Below are positions 40,222-49,656 of a DNA stretch of 64,000 bases, piece by piece; within the stretch, counting starts at the first letter, position 1, and each line of letters begins with the position of its first letter. The translations under genes were made by a program, and so were the position numbers. The DNA lies in assembly GCA_019307815.1 (NCBI GenBank), contig JAFDIV010000001.1, positions 124,001 through 188,000 on the forward strand, in the 5' to 3' direction. The notes beneath the pieces are model-generated. The model was not told the origin of the DNA and ran no database searches. It worked only from the letters and a program-made list of their open reading frames with translations. Source of the DNA: Deltaproteobacteria bacterium. Its GTDB lineage: Bacteria; Desulfobacterota; DSM-4660; Desulfatiglandales; Desulfatiglandaceae.

Positions 40222-40560
40222 TGATTCCTCCTGCCTGGTGGTTATTGGGAGGCGACTCAGACTGAGATTATCCTGTGAACTTCAAACGCTCCATCGGAGC
40301 CCTTGCTAAAGGTCTGACAGAGCCATAAATGAAATCTAACACAAACGTATAATCGACCGAATATTCTTTTCACTTGAAAATGACTTCAACTCACAGGTTC
40401 TTTTTATTTGGTCCGTATTGCTTCTTTTTTCCAGACAAACCAACAAAGGTCTGGAAAGAGAAGAAACCAGGCCTTCGGGTAAACCTTGACCATTCTTTAT
40501 TCGTATAAGACAATGAGTTCCATCCATTAGACGAAATTTCAAAAAAACAGGAGGCCCATC

Positions 40561-41190
40561 ATGAAGGCAAAATACTATGTGTGCATCGCCATATTGGCGT
40601 TTCTAGGTCTTCTTCCTCAGCACCATGCGGGGGCCAAATCTTCAGATGAGGCCCGCCTGGTAGCGATGCAGGAGGAGATGGATGGGGACGCCGCTGTAGA
40701 ACACCACGAGATCCATGTTAGCCGCATTGCCCAGCAGTTTCAAATTGCCCCAGATACGGTAAGACAGTTGCGAAGCTCAGGGCAAGGATGGGGAGAAATC
40801 ACGATTGAGCTTTCCATGGCACAACACCTTTCGAAATTGGATCCGCAGGGTTTCCCCACCATCGAGGATGCCCTAGGCAGGGTAAGGGGCCTAAGGGCGG
40901 ATGGCTTAGGATGGGGCCAAATTGCCCAAGATTTGGGGTTTAAGTTAGGCCCGGTGGTCAGTTCGATCAAAAGTGCCCGTGATGTAACCTTTGGGGTACC
41001 ACCCACCAAACGCCCCATCGCAAAGGGAGCTGAACCACAGGTTGAGGGAAGTGTTCACATTAAGGTAAAACACGTCAGGGAAGCAAAACCCGGATCGAAT
41101 CATCACATAAGGCCTTTACGTGTCACGCGGGTTAAGCTGACACCCGTAAAGCATTTGCGGCCCCACAGACCCATGAGACCAGGCAAGTAG
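40561..41190 (+). CDS. secreted protein with repeated GxGWGxI motif
   Basis: Signal peptide; SSGQGWGEITIELSM and ADGLGWGQIAQDLGFKLG. Confidence 0.7.
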   Translation: MKAKYYVCIAILAFLGLLPQHHAGAKSSDEARLVAMQEEMDGDAAVEHHEIHVSRIAQQFQIAPDTVRQLRSSGQGWGEITIELSMAQHLSKLDPQGFPTIEDALGRVRGLRADGLGWGQIAQDLGFKLGPVVSSIKSARDVTFGVPPTKRPIAKGAEPQVEGSVHIKVKHVREAKPGSNHHIRPLRVTRVKLTPVKHLRPHRPMRPGK

Positions 41191-41334
41191 CCAGTACACT
41201 ACAATCATTTGATGCGCACTGGAATTGACTCTCCTTTGATGGGTAGCTGATTACCATGGTCTAGTGGAGATACTGTTCGGCCCAATCAATTTATTCTTAA
41301 CAAGCTTTTATTTTCCTATGGAAAGGATCGGAAT

Positions 41335-42153
41335 ATGTTACGAAAAAAAGCAATACTCCTCGGAATTATTGTCGTTTTCATGAGCCCGGTATTGGTCTTT
41401 GGGGTGGTCGAGACATGGGAGGTAGGTGTTGAGCCAAGCTTTACTAGTGGAGATTATGGGACCGGTACTGATACGGATATCACCTATGTTCCGGTAACCA
41501 TTCGTCGTTCCTTTGGGGATGGTGATCTGTCTCTTATCATACCTTACATTCATATCGAAAGTACACAGAATGTCACCATTGTTGGGGGGAGTCCCAACCG
41601 AATCAAGAAGGCCAGAGGAGGCGGGGGTGGAGTGGTTGGCACCTCTGTCACTACAAGAAGAACCACTGAAGAGGGGCTTGGAGATCTCATACTTCAGGGG
41701 CGCTATTACGTCCTGGAAGAGACCGAGGTGTTACCCCTGATTGGCCTCATCGGGCGCATTAAGTTTCCCACAGCTGATGAAGACAAGGGCCTTGGAACAG
41801 GGGAATTGGACGTGGGATTCGGGCTGGAGTTGAGCAAGAGTTTTTCAGAAGAATGGGAGGGGTATTTTGATGTGGGTTATACCTTTATCGGGGACCCTTC
41901 GGGCCTTGACCTAAGAGACCAGTGGTATTATAGCCTTGGATTGGGACATTACCTCACAATGGACTTACTGGTAAGTGCATATTATGAGGAATGGAGGGCC
42001 CTGGTGGCGGGCGAGCCTAACCCGAGGGATCTGTTCTTCACCGTGAACTACAACTTTTCACAAGAGATAGAATTCACTGCAGGGCTCATGTTGGGCCTGT
42101 CCGATGGAGCTCCTGACTATGGTGTAACGGGCGGAATCCGAGTCAGGTTTTAG
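41335..42153 (+). CDS. outer-membrane beta-barrel / transporter-like protein
   Basis: Signal peptide, alternating beta pattern, C-terminal ...YGVTGGIRVRF terminating in F. Confidence 0.7.
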   Translation: MLRKKAILLGIIVVFMSPVLVFGVVETWEVGVEPSFTSGDYGTGTDTDITYVPVTIRRSFGDGDLSLIIPYIHIESTQNVTIVGGSPNRIKKARGGGGGVVGTSVTTRRTTEEGLGDLILQGRYYVLEETEVLPLIGLIGRIKFPTADEDKGLGTGELDVGFGLELSKSFSEEWEGYFDVGYTFIGDPSGLDLRDQWYYSLGLGHYLTMDLLVSAYYEEWRALVAGEPNPRDLFFTVNYNFSQEIEFTAGLMLGLSDGAPDYGVTGGIRVRF

Positions 42154-42221
42154 AATCATACCAGAACCTCGGCCATCTGGGCCAGCTTTTGGCTTTTTTC
42201 GCTGAGAGCTGAACGGCAGAA

Positions 42222-42422
42222 ATATTATCGTGGGTTCATCAAGTTATCTGTAGTGGCGCCACCTCCAAAACGAGGTGATCCTGCCAGAGTAGGATAACAA
42301 GATCGAGAAAAACCGTGGGGTTACCTCCGGATGGCCCTACGGTTTTTTTGTTTGTACTTGTTTGGAAAGGGCATAGAGGTTCGATCTTCATTTACAAAAT
42401 TTGAGCATATAATGGAGCAGGG
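42222..42422 (+). repeat. degenerate duplicate of the trp leader/attenuator and the 5' end of trpE
   Basis: ctgtagtggcgccacctccaaaacgaggtgatcctgccagagtaggataac...aaaaaccgtggggttacctccggatggccctacggttttttt...cttcatttacaaaatttgagcatataatggagcaggg aligns with 30401-30613. Confidence 0.85.
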
Positions 42423-42515
42423 AAAGGCCATGAAGTGGTGGATTGCGCGGTGGACGCTTGAATAATTGCAGGGAATCGGTTATGGTTGCCGGAAACTCTA
42501 GGAGGCCAAGAAAGA

Positions 42516-43238
42516 ATGAAGATTTCCGAAGGCATCTATTTCATTGAGGGACAGGATGAATTTATCCCAGACGCCCATGCCTATGTACTCGGCGATCCTT
42601 CTTCAGGGGATTTGACCCTTGTGGATGCGGGACTGATGGGAAAGGGTAGCTATAAAATTAACTCTATCGAGGGATTGGGCATTGAGCTTTCGCACATAAA
42701 GCGGGTTATTATGACCCACACACATCTGGATCACATCGGGTGCCTTCCTGAAATCTTGGAGGCCATACCAAATGCGGAATTGTGGGTTCACGAGGAAGAA
42801 GGAGATCCCCTTGAACAAGGAGATGAACGGATCGTCTATGGGATGGAGATGTTCCGCTCCATGTGTCAGTCCCAGTACGGGATCCCTGACGGGCGATTTA
42901 GATTTCAGGTGGCCCGCAAACTCAAGGGGGGCGAGGCCTTGGAGCTAGGCGGCACAAGGTGGGAGGTAATCCATATCCCCGGGCACTCCCCGGGTAGTAT
43001 TGCGCTCTACTGGCGCGAGCAAAGGATCTTGATTCCAGGAGATACAGTGTATGCGGACTATGCCATAGGCCGATTTGATCTTCACGGGGCAAGCGGTCCC
43101 CAATTGAGGAAATCGCTAATGAAGCTGGCAGAGCTGGAAGTGGACGTGCTTTTGCCCGGCCATAATCGGATTCTCACACAGGTCCCTCCTGGCTACATCC
43201 AGGAGGTGGCAAAGCAATGGGCGCCATACTTGGGTTAG
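42516..43238 (+). CDS. MBL-fold metallo-hydrolase
   Basis: VIMTHTHLDHIGCLPEIL; IHIPGHSPGSIALYW; LIPGDTVY; LPGHNRIL. Confidence 0.9.
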   Translation: MKISEGIYFIEGQDEFIPDAHAYVLGDPSSGDLTLVDAGLMGKGSYKINSIEGLGIELSHIKRVIMTHTHLDHIGCLPEILEAIPNAELWVHEEEGDPLEQGDERIVYGMEMFRSMCQSQYGIPDGRFRFQVARKLKGGEALELGGTRWEVIHIPGHSPGSIALYWREQRILIPGDTVYADYAIGRFDLHGASGPQLRKSLMKLAELEVDVLLPGHNRILTQVPPGYIQEVAKQWAPYLG

Positions 43239-43558
43239 TATTTATCAATACTTAATGAGGTCTTTTTTTGAAGGCTGTCAGCAACTGACTCGAGCACTGC
43301 GCTTTCGGGTCATACATGAAAGAAACAGCCTTCCAAGCTATCTCTTAGGAGCGAAACGGCAAATTCCCTCCGCTAACTTCCCGCTTGAGGCGGGTAAGTG
43401 CTGCACCATTGTGGCTCCACTCACTGCGGATCAGGTACTCAGTTTGTCAAGGTAGCAACATTGTCATTTCGAGGAGCGATAGCCCTGCCCGCCGAAGCCT
43501 CGGCACAGGCGGGGGGCATCCCGTTGCGCTGCTGAGCGGCCCCATGGAAGCCTGTTTC

Positions 43559-44023
43559 TCAGGAGCTTAGACCCTTGAGGGATGCCTCAAGGTCACGAAT
43601 ATGGCGGTTTTCTTCTTCAATTATCTTGGTGAGGTATGGCAGGGCATCCTCGTCAACTGCACCAAGGAGCATTTCATAGAACAGAACCGTATCCCTTTCA
43701 AATTCAAGGGCTGTTTCAAGTATTGCCTTGGGCCCTTTCATGGCTGTAAGGTCAGCCTCTCCTAAGGAAAAGCTTTGCTCACCCAGAATTGCATTGAGTA
43801 TTTTTTGGCCCATTTCGTGGAGAGAGGGATCTTTAAGTACCTTTCTTGATTCTTCCAAGAGGTTCGAGAACCACTCAATATGCTTCACTTCATCTTCTGC
43901 AAGGCGCAGGACAAGGTCCTGGAGAGGGCGCTGGTCCATGTTTTCTGCCGCCTTTCGGTAGACTCGTTCTCCATTTTCCTCTATCTTGATGGCCAAATCG
44001 ATTACTTCGTGAAGCGTAAACAT
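43559..44023 (-). CDS. ferritin-like / rubrerythrin-type diiron protein
   Basis: KIEENGERVYRKAAE...RLAEDEVKHIEWFSNL...ALEFERDTVLFYEMLL...IIEEENRHIRDLE. Confidence 0.83.
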   Translation of the reverse strand: MFTLHEVIDLAIKIEENGERVYRKAAENMDQRPLQDLVLRLAEDEVKHIEWFSNLLEESRKVLKDPSLHEMGQKILNAILGEQSFSLGEADLTAMKGPKAILETALEFERDTVLFYEMLLGAVDEDALPYLTKIIEEENRHIRDLEASLKGLSS

Positions 44024-44102
44024 ATTGTACTTACCTCCAATAACGATATACACCAAATGGGAAGTTCTATAAAGGGCCTTTCAGGGCTCAGGGAAACGGG
44101 TG

Positions 44103-44540
44103 ATGGGCGAGGAAAAGACCATATATACCATTGGTACGAGTAACCGGTCCGCAGAGGCCTTCTTTTCTCTCTTGAAGGGTTTTGAAATAAGGCAACTGGT
44201 TGATATAAGACGTTTTCCCAAGAGTTCAAGGTACCCGCATTTTGCCCGTGAAGTCCTTAAGCTGCGTTCAGAGCAAATGGGTCTGGCCTATATATGGATG
44301 GGGGATCTTTTGGGAGGTTTTCGAAGTGGGGGCTATGATAAATACCGATCCACAGAGGCATACCAAAAGGGTCTTGAAAAACTGGAGTACTTGGGGCAAA
44401 AGGAGAGGACCGTTTTTTTATGTGCTGAGCGGCTACCCTGGAAGTGCCATCGCCTCCAGGTATCACGCGATCTCGAAGAACGGGGCTGGCGGGTGATCCA
44501 CATTATTGACGAGGGAAGGGTGTGGGAGCCTGGAAGGTGA
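44103..44540 (+). CDS. DUF488 family protein
   Basis: TIYTIGTSNRSAEAFFSLLKGFEIRQLVDIRRFPKSSRYPHFA...FLCAERLPWKCHR. Confidence 0.88.
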   Translation: MGEEKTIYTIGTSNRSAEAFFSLLKGFEIRQLVDIRRFPKSSRYPHFAREVLKLRSEQMGLAYIWMGDLLGGFRSGGYDKYRSTEAYQKGLEKLEYLGQKERTVFLCAERLPWKCHRLQVSRDLEERGWRVIHIIDEGRVWEPGR

Positions 44541-44592
44541 GGGGCCCAAAGACGCGAAGCCAGGTGCAAGACAAAATAACAGGAGATACTCC

Positions 44593-45087
44593 ATGTCACA
44601 AAAGAATAAGGCAAAGAGACTAAACCCAGCATACCTGGAAGAGGTGTTTCGGCATGTGAATACTTGTCCCTATTTCCAGCTCCTTTCCATTGAAATTAGG
44701 GCCCTGGATTGGGGCAGGTCCCACCTTCAGGCCCGTGTTCAGGAAAAGCATCTTCAGCCCTATGGGATGGTCCATGGAGGTGTATGCGCATCCCTTGTGG
44801 ATGCAGCCTGTTTCTGGGCCACTTGGACCCAGGTGGAAGGGGAGGCAGGCCTTACCACCGTGGAGCTTAAGCTCAATTACCTGGCCCCTGTGTCCGCGGG
44901 CCTGCTCATTGCAAGGGGCCGGAGCATCAAGACGGGGCGCACCCTGTGCCTTTCCGAGGCCTCGGTGGAAAACGAAAAGGGAGCACTCATTGCCCACGGC
45001 ACCTCTACCCTCATGGTGCTCGAATCGCTTCGGATCGGAGGCCAATCGCACCAAGTCCCCAAATATCTTGACATAGAGGCGCCCTAA
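44593..45087 (+). CDS. PaaI-family hotdog thioesterase
   Basis: QPYGMVHGGVCASLVDAACFWA...VELKLNYLAPVSAGLLIARG. Confidence 0.88.
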   Translation: MSQKNKAKRLNPAYLEEVFRHVNTCPYFQLLSIEIRALDWGRSHLQARVQEKHLQPYGMVHGGVCASLVDAACFWATWTQVEGEAGLTTVELKLNYLAPVSAGLLIARGRSIKTGRTLCLSEASVENEKGALIAHGTSTLMVLESLRIGGQSHQVPKYLDIEAP

Positions 45088-45123
45088 GAACCTGTGTAAA
45101 TCAGATGACAGTACGTGAGGCAG

Positions 45124-46149
45124 TCAGGCCGGGGTTGAAGGCGGTGGTAGGGCACGGACAAAGGCGGCTGCCACCTTTTGGGCGATGATGGGGGCATTGC
45201 CTCCTGAGCGGTTGTTGATCAATATGTTGGCCCTGAAACCCCGATCAATGGCTTCCTTGGCAAGTCGTGCCGTCTCCTGTACCATGGATTCCTGCAACAT
45301 GCCATGTATCAACTTATCAAAGGGATGGGCCTTGGCATAGGCCTCCTCATATCTCATGCCCCTTGGGGTCATGAGCCTGATGATCACATCCCCTGAGGCG
45401 GCCAAGAACCTTTGTCCTGACAAATGGAACTGGCGCCGCAGCGGTGGAAGCCAGCTCCAGTGACTCAAGACCTGGCCTACACCGTGTTTTTCCAATACCT
45501 CGAAAAGGGGAGGAGAGAGGAAGGATTCGGTACGCAACTCCACATGGTAGCGGGGATCCTTAGGGATAGCCTCGAAGAACCGATCCAGTTCCTGGGCCAC
45601 TTCCCTAGCTGATGGCCGGTCTTGTTTTCGGTGGTATTCCTGCTCAAAAAGGAGGCCGCAGAGCCAGGGATCCACTAGTTCCAGTGCCGGCTCGTAAAAC
45701 TGATTTTTAAAGGCCCGAGCATCCAGATAGGTGGGATTGGGGCCGAATACCTCCTGTTGCCACACCTTCTTGGCAAAGAAGGCCTGGGGCACCTTTAATA
45801 CCAGGTGGTCTTCCTTTTTGAGATATTGGCTGTATGCCCTTAAGGTGTGGTAATTTTGGGTGGGGTTGCCCTCTTGGTCCTTTAAGGGGCGATAGAAGGT
45901 GAAGTCCAGCTCCAGCACACTGAAATGCTGGAAGTACTCCTCCACGCTCTCAACCGGTAGGATCTCCTCCACAAAACTCTTGCTCCCTACCTTTTTGGAG
46001 CGCCGTTTGATCTTGCCCTTGTATTTTTCCGGTGAATAGATCTGGCCCAGCCAGCCAGCGTACCGATCACTTGTAGTGCCCATGAACAGGAAGGGGTGGA
46101 TGGACCTGAAGTGGAAGGACCGAATCTTCGGATCATATGAGATGGCCAT
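45124..46149 (-). CDS. DUF72 family protein
   Basis: LGTTSDRYAGWLGQIYSPEKY...VESVEEYFQHFSVLELDFTFYRPL. Confidence 0.8.
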   Translation of the reverse strand: MAISYDPKIRSFHFRSIHPFLFMGTTSDRYAGWLGQIYSPEKYKGKIKRRSKKVGSKSFVEEILPVESVEEYFQHFSVLELDFTFYRPLKDQEGNPTQNYHTLRAYSQYLKKEDHLVLKVPQAFFAKKVWQQEVFGPNPTYLDARAFKNQFYEPALELVDPWLCGLLFEQEYHRKQDRPSAREVAQELDRFFEAIPKDPRYHVELRTESFLSPPLFEVLEKHGVGQVLSHWSWLPPLRRQFHLSGQRFLAASGDVIIRLMTPRGMRYEEAYAKAHPFDKLIHGMLQESMVQETARLAKEAIDRGFRANILINNRSGGNAPIIAQKVAAAFVRALPPPSTPA

Positions 46150-46181
46150 AATGACCTCAATGGTTCAGGCAAGGGGATCTG

Positions 46182-48146
46182 TTATCCAAGCTCTTCCTTT
46201 ACAGAATTCAGCGCCCCACCTGCCAGGAGGTAGTTGCGCTGCCGATCAGAGACATCCAGCAGGGTCATGATCTGCCTGCCGCCCACCTCCACTGGGATTT
46301 CCCTCTCGCCCCTGTCCAGTCGCCTCCTGATGTCTTTAAGTATGATCTTGCTGTGCTCCGCAATCCCTTCATAGTCCGAAGGATCCTTGAATACAAGTGG
46401 AAGGATGCCAAAGTTGCATAGATTGGCCTTGTGGATTCGGGCAAAGCTTTTAGCGATCTTGACCTGTACGCCCAGGTACCGTGGTGCCAGGGCAGCATGT
46501 TCCCGGCTGGAGCCCTGGCCGTAATTTTCTCCGCCCACGATAACCACGGCCTCGGTTTTCTTGCATCTGGTGGCAAAGTCATGGTCCAGGCGGCAATATG
46601 CGTATTGGCTCAAGGCCTCAATATTAGAGCGAAGAGGCAGGATATCGCTGCCTGCAGGCATGATAGTGTCTGTGGAGATGTTGTCCCCCACCTTAAGGAG
46701 TACCTCTGCCTCAAGGCTTTCGGGAAGCGGTTCCATGGCAGGAAGGGGCCGGATGTTCGGGCCTCGTATCACCTCAGTGTCTCGCAGGGAAGGGGAGGCA
46801 AAGATGATGGAGGAGGTGTCGATCAGGTATGTGTCCAGCTCTTGCACCCGGGGATAGGCCATTTCAGCCCCAAGATCCCTGGGATCGGTGATCATCCCTT
46901 TGAGGGCAGCCGCTACAGCAGTCTCCGGAGAGCAAAGGTATACTTGGTCATCTTTGGTACCTGAGCGGCCCGGAAAGTTCCTGGGAAAGGTCCGCAAGCT
47001 CACCTGCCCTGTGCCCGGGGCCTGTCCCATGCCAATGCAGCCCATGCATCCTGATTCGTGGAGCCTTGCCCCTGCAGCCAGCAGGGGGATCAGGCCTCCT
47101 TGGGCAGCCACGTTTTCCAGTACCTGCCGGCTCCCAGGATTTACGTGAAAAAAGGTATCACGATTTACGTGACGGGCTTCCAGGACCTTGGCAACGGTCA
47201 TAAGATCCCGGAAAGAGGAGTTCACACAGCTACCGATGATTACCTGGTGCACCTTGACACCAGCCACCTCCCGCACCGGTTTTACATTGCCGGGGGAAGA
47301 GGGGCAGGCAATCAACGGCTCAAGGGAGGACAGATCGATCTCATCGTATTCGTCGTATGTGGCATCCGGGTCTGGGCCCAGTTCCACCCAAGCCCCTTCC
47401 CTTCCCTGGGCCTGGAGGAAGGCAAGAGTTTGATGGTCGGAGGGGAATACCGAAGATGTGGCCCCCAGCTCTGTGCCCATGTTGCCGATGGTAAGCCGAT
47501 CTGTAACAGTAAGGGTGGCCACCCCAGGGCCGTAGTACTCTATCACCTTTCCCAGGCATCCCTTCACATCATAGCGGCGCAACATCTCCAAAACCACGTC
47601 CTTGGCGCTGACCCAATCGGGCAACTCACCAATCAGTTTTACCCCAAGGACCTTTGGGCAGGGAAAATAATAGGGTCGCCCTGCCATGGCCAGAACCACA
47701 TCCAGCCCACCGGCACCCATGGCGAACATGGATACACCCGCTGCACTGGGAGTGTGACTGTCTGCCCCCAGAAGGGTCTTGCCAGGCTCTCCAAAGCGCT
47801 CCAAGTGCACCTGATGGCAGATGCCATTACCTGGAGGACTAAAATGTATGCCATATTTCATGGAGGCTGTCTGGAGGTACCGATGATCATCGGCATTCTT
47901 GTGGTCCCCTTGAAGGATGTTATGGTCAACATACTGGACCGAGCACTGGGTCCTCACCGCCTCAAGCCCCAAGGCCTCGAATTCCAGCATGGCCATGGTG
48001 CCTGTGGCGTCTTGAAGGAGGGTCTGATCTATCTTGATCCCGATTTCTTCTCCGGGAATGAGTTTTCCTTCAACAAGATGGGATTCAAGGATCTTGTGGG
48101 TAAGGTTCTTGCCCATAAATAGACTAATCTCCTTTCCATGACACAT
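46182..48146 (-). CDS. aconitate hydratase
   Basis: DSHTPSAAGVSMFAMGAGGLDVVLAMAG; VIIGSCVNSS; GCMGCIGMGQAPG; GGENYGQGSSREHAALAPRYLGV. Confidence 0.95.
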   Translation of the reverse strand: MCHGKEISLFMGKNLTHKILESHLVEGKLIPGEEIGIKIDQTLLQDATGTMAMLEFEALGLEAVRTQCSVQYVDHNILQGDHKNADDHRYLQTASMKYGIHFSPPGNGICHQVHLERFGEPGKTLLGADSHTPSAAGVSMFAMGAGGLDVVLAMAGRPYYFPCPKVLGVKLIGELPDWVSAKDVVLEMLRRYDVKGCLGKVIEYYGPGVATLTVTDRLTIGNMGTELGATSSVFPSDHQTLAFLQAQGREGAWVELGPDPDATYDEYDEIDLSSLEPLIACPSSPGNVKPVREVAGVKVHQVIIGSCVNSSFRDLMTVAKVLEARHVNRDTFFHVNPGSRQVLENVAAQGGLIPLLAAGARLHESGCMGCIGMGQAPGTGQVSLRTFPRNFPGRSGTKDDQVYLCSPETAVAAALKGMITDPRDLGAEMAYPRVQELDTYLIDTSSIIFASPSLRDTEVIRGPNIRPLPAMEPLPESLEAEVLLKVGDNISTDTIMPAGSDILPLRSNIEALSQYAYCRLDHDFATRCKKTEAVVIVGGENYGQGSSREHAALAPRYLGVQVKIAKSFARIHKANLCNFGILPLVFKDPSDYEGIAEHSKIILKDIRRRLDRGEREIPVEVGGRQIMTLLDVSDRQRNYLLAGGALNSVKEELG

Positions 48147-48231
48147 TTCTCAATAAAGACGAGACCATAGCACACCAAAGAGCGGTTGATCAAAGGGTTT
48201 TTGGCCCCTGGCACCAATGTCAGGAAGGCAA

Positions 48232-49650
48232 CTAGAGTTCAAGGCAGTTCTTCTGTATAGCAAGATCCGTGTGGACCTCTCTCAAGAAAATTCCTTTTTG
48301 GAAAAAGGGGAGGAAAAGCAACTCCTTATGCCTGAGTTGTATCTTGGCGTTTTTCACGGCCTCTTGGGTGGGTTTGGCCCTTTTGGGGGTCATGGAAAAG
48401 AGCAGCAGTTGGGCCATCTCCATTGCCTCTCCCAGTGGAAGCCAGGCGGGCGCGGCCTGTTGACCCCGAAGCGTGGAGGACGCCCCTGGGATGAAGGGCT
48501 GCTGTAAAGTGAGCCTTGCCGCGAACTTGTCAACGGCCACGGGATTTTTTATGCGAAAGGCGGGGATATAGAAATGGATGGGTTTGGTCTCCAACTCGAC
48601 CTGGTCAAGTACCCTGGGCCGGGGGAAGAGTGCGAAAAAATCCTTTTGGGTAAGACATTGCCCTTTGGGCGTGGTGATAGACACCTCTAGCCTCCACAGG
48701 GGAAGATAGATGATATTATTTTTTCCAGGCACCCTGGCATCCGGCTCCCAGACCTTATAGTGTACCTGATGGAACCGACCTCCGAATTCCTGCCATGCCT
48801 TTCCGCATGTGGTGCATAGATGGATCCGTGCAGAGGGCTGGAAAGGAAGATCCCAACCGCAATTGGGGCATTTAAAGGGGATGAAGTTTAGAGGTGTGTA
48901 GGGAAGCCCCTTTTCATTGGAATTTCGGGTCAAGGCACCCACAGGAAGGGTCCCTTTTACGACCCTGTGGGAGAGGCCGTCCACAATTAGCTGGTGCCGG
49001 GAAGTTCCTGTATCCAAGAGAAAATAAAAGAAGGGAAAGTAGAGAAGACTGTATTGCTCACCAATGAGGGCAGTCTTGTTGATGTGCAGACTTAGTTTGC
49101 CGCCATCTAGCAACGGCGAAGAGGTCTGAAGTGATTTCTTGACCGCCTCTTTTAGGGAAACCTCCTGCTCCAACACTAGGGCGTCACTACCCATTTTTTC
49201 ACGATTAAAGGGCCACATCCTCATGGCCTGGGCCCTGAGCCCAATGGAGATAAGCTGAAAGGTCTCTGAATTGAAGGCAGGGAATGTCCTGTGGTAGGCT
49301 ACGGCGCGCAACTTCTTGAAATAATCAAATGAGGGCCCATCATATGTGCTTGATTCATACTTTCTGCCAAATGCCCATTGAAAAAGCATCCCTTTAACCC
49401 GCCAGTAAGGCGCATACACCAGATGAGATTCTACCACCGTGGCACTAATCCCCCGCTTGTCCTTCAAGGTTCGAAGGAGGGCTTTTTGCACTGCCTGTTT
49501 TTTCCCTTTTGGGGGAAAATAAAAGGATTGCACCTGGTTTCGACCAGTGGGTTTAAGGGTGGAATCACAGAAGGCGCAGTGAAACACTGAGGCGTCCTCT
49601 GATAATTCCACCTGGCCTCCGCACTGGGGACATGTTAGGGCTATTTGCAT
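48232..49650 (-). CDS. zinc-ribbon protein of unknown function
   Basis: N-terminal CPQCGGQVELSEDASVFHCAFCDS; second zinc site FKCPNCGWDLPFQPSARIHLCTTCG. Confidence 0.75.
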   Translation of the reverse strand: MQIALTCPQCGGQVELSEDASVFHCAFCDSTLKPTGRNQVQSFYFPPKGKKQAVQKALLRTLKDKRGISATVVESHLVYAPYWRVKGMLFQWAFGRKYESSTYDGPSFDYFKKLRAVAYHRTFPAFNSETFQLISIGLRAQAMRMWPFNREKMGSDALVLEQEVSLKEAVKKSLQTSSPLLDGGKLSLHINKTALIGEQYSLLYFPFFYFLLDTGTSRHQLIVDGLSHRVVKGTLPVGALTRNSNEKGLPYTPLNFIPFKCPNCGWDLPFQPSARIHLCTTCGKAWQEFGGRFHQVHYKVWEPDARVPGKNNIIYLPLWRLEVSITTPKGQCLTQKDFFALFPRPRVLDQVELETKPIHFYIPAFRIKNPVAVDKFAARLTLQQPFIPGASSTLRGQQAAPAWLPLGEAMEMAQLLLFSMTPKRAKPTQEAVKNAKIQLRHKELLFLPFFQKGIFLREVHTDLAIQKNCLEL

Positions 49651-49656
49651 GAGCTT

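Noticed and set aside
47058-48122. 354-aa plus-strand ORF opposite aconitase
   Set aside because: Antisense shadow of a well-supported aconitase gene; no domain motif recognised
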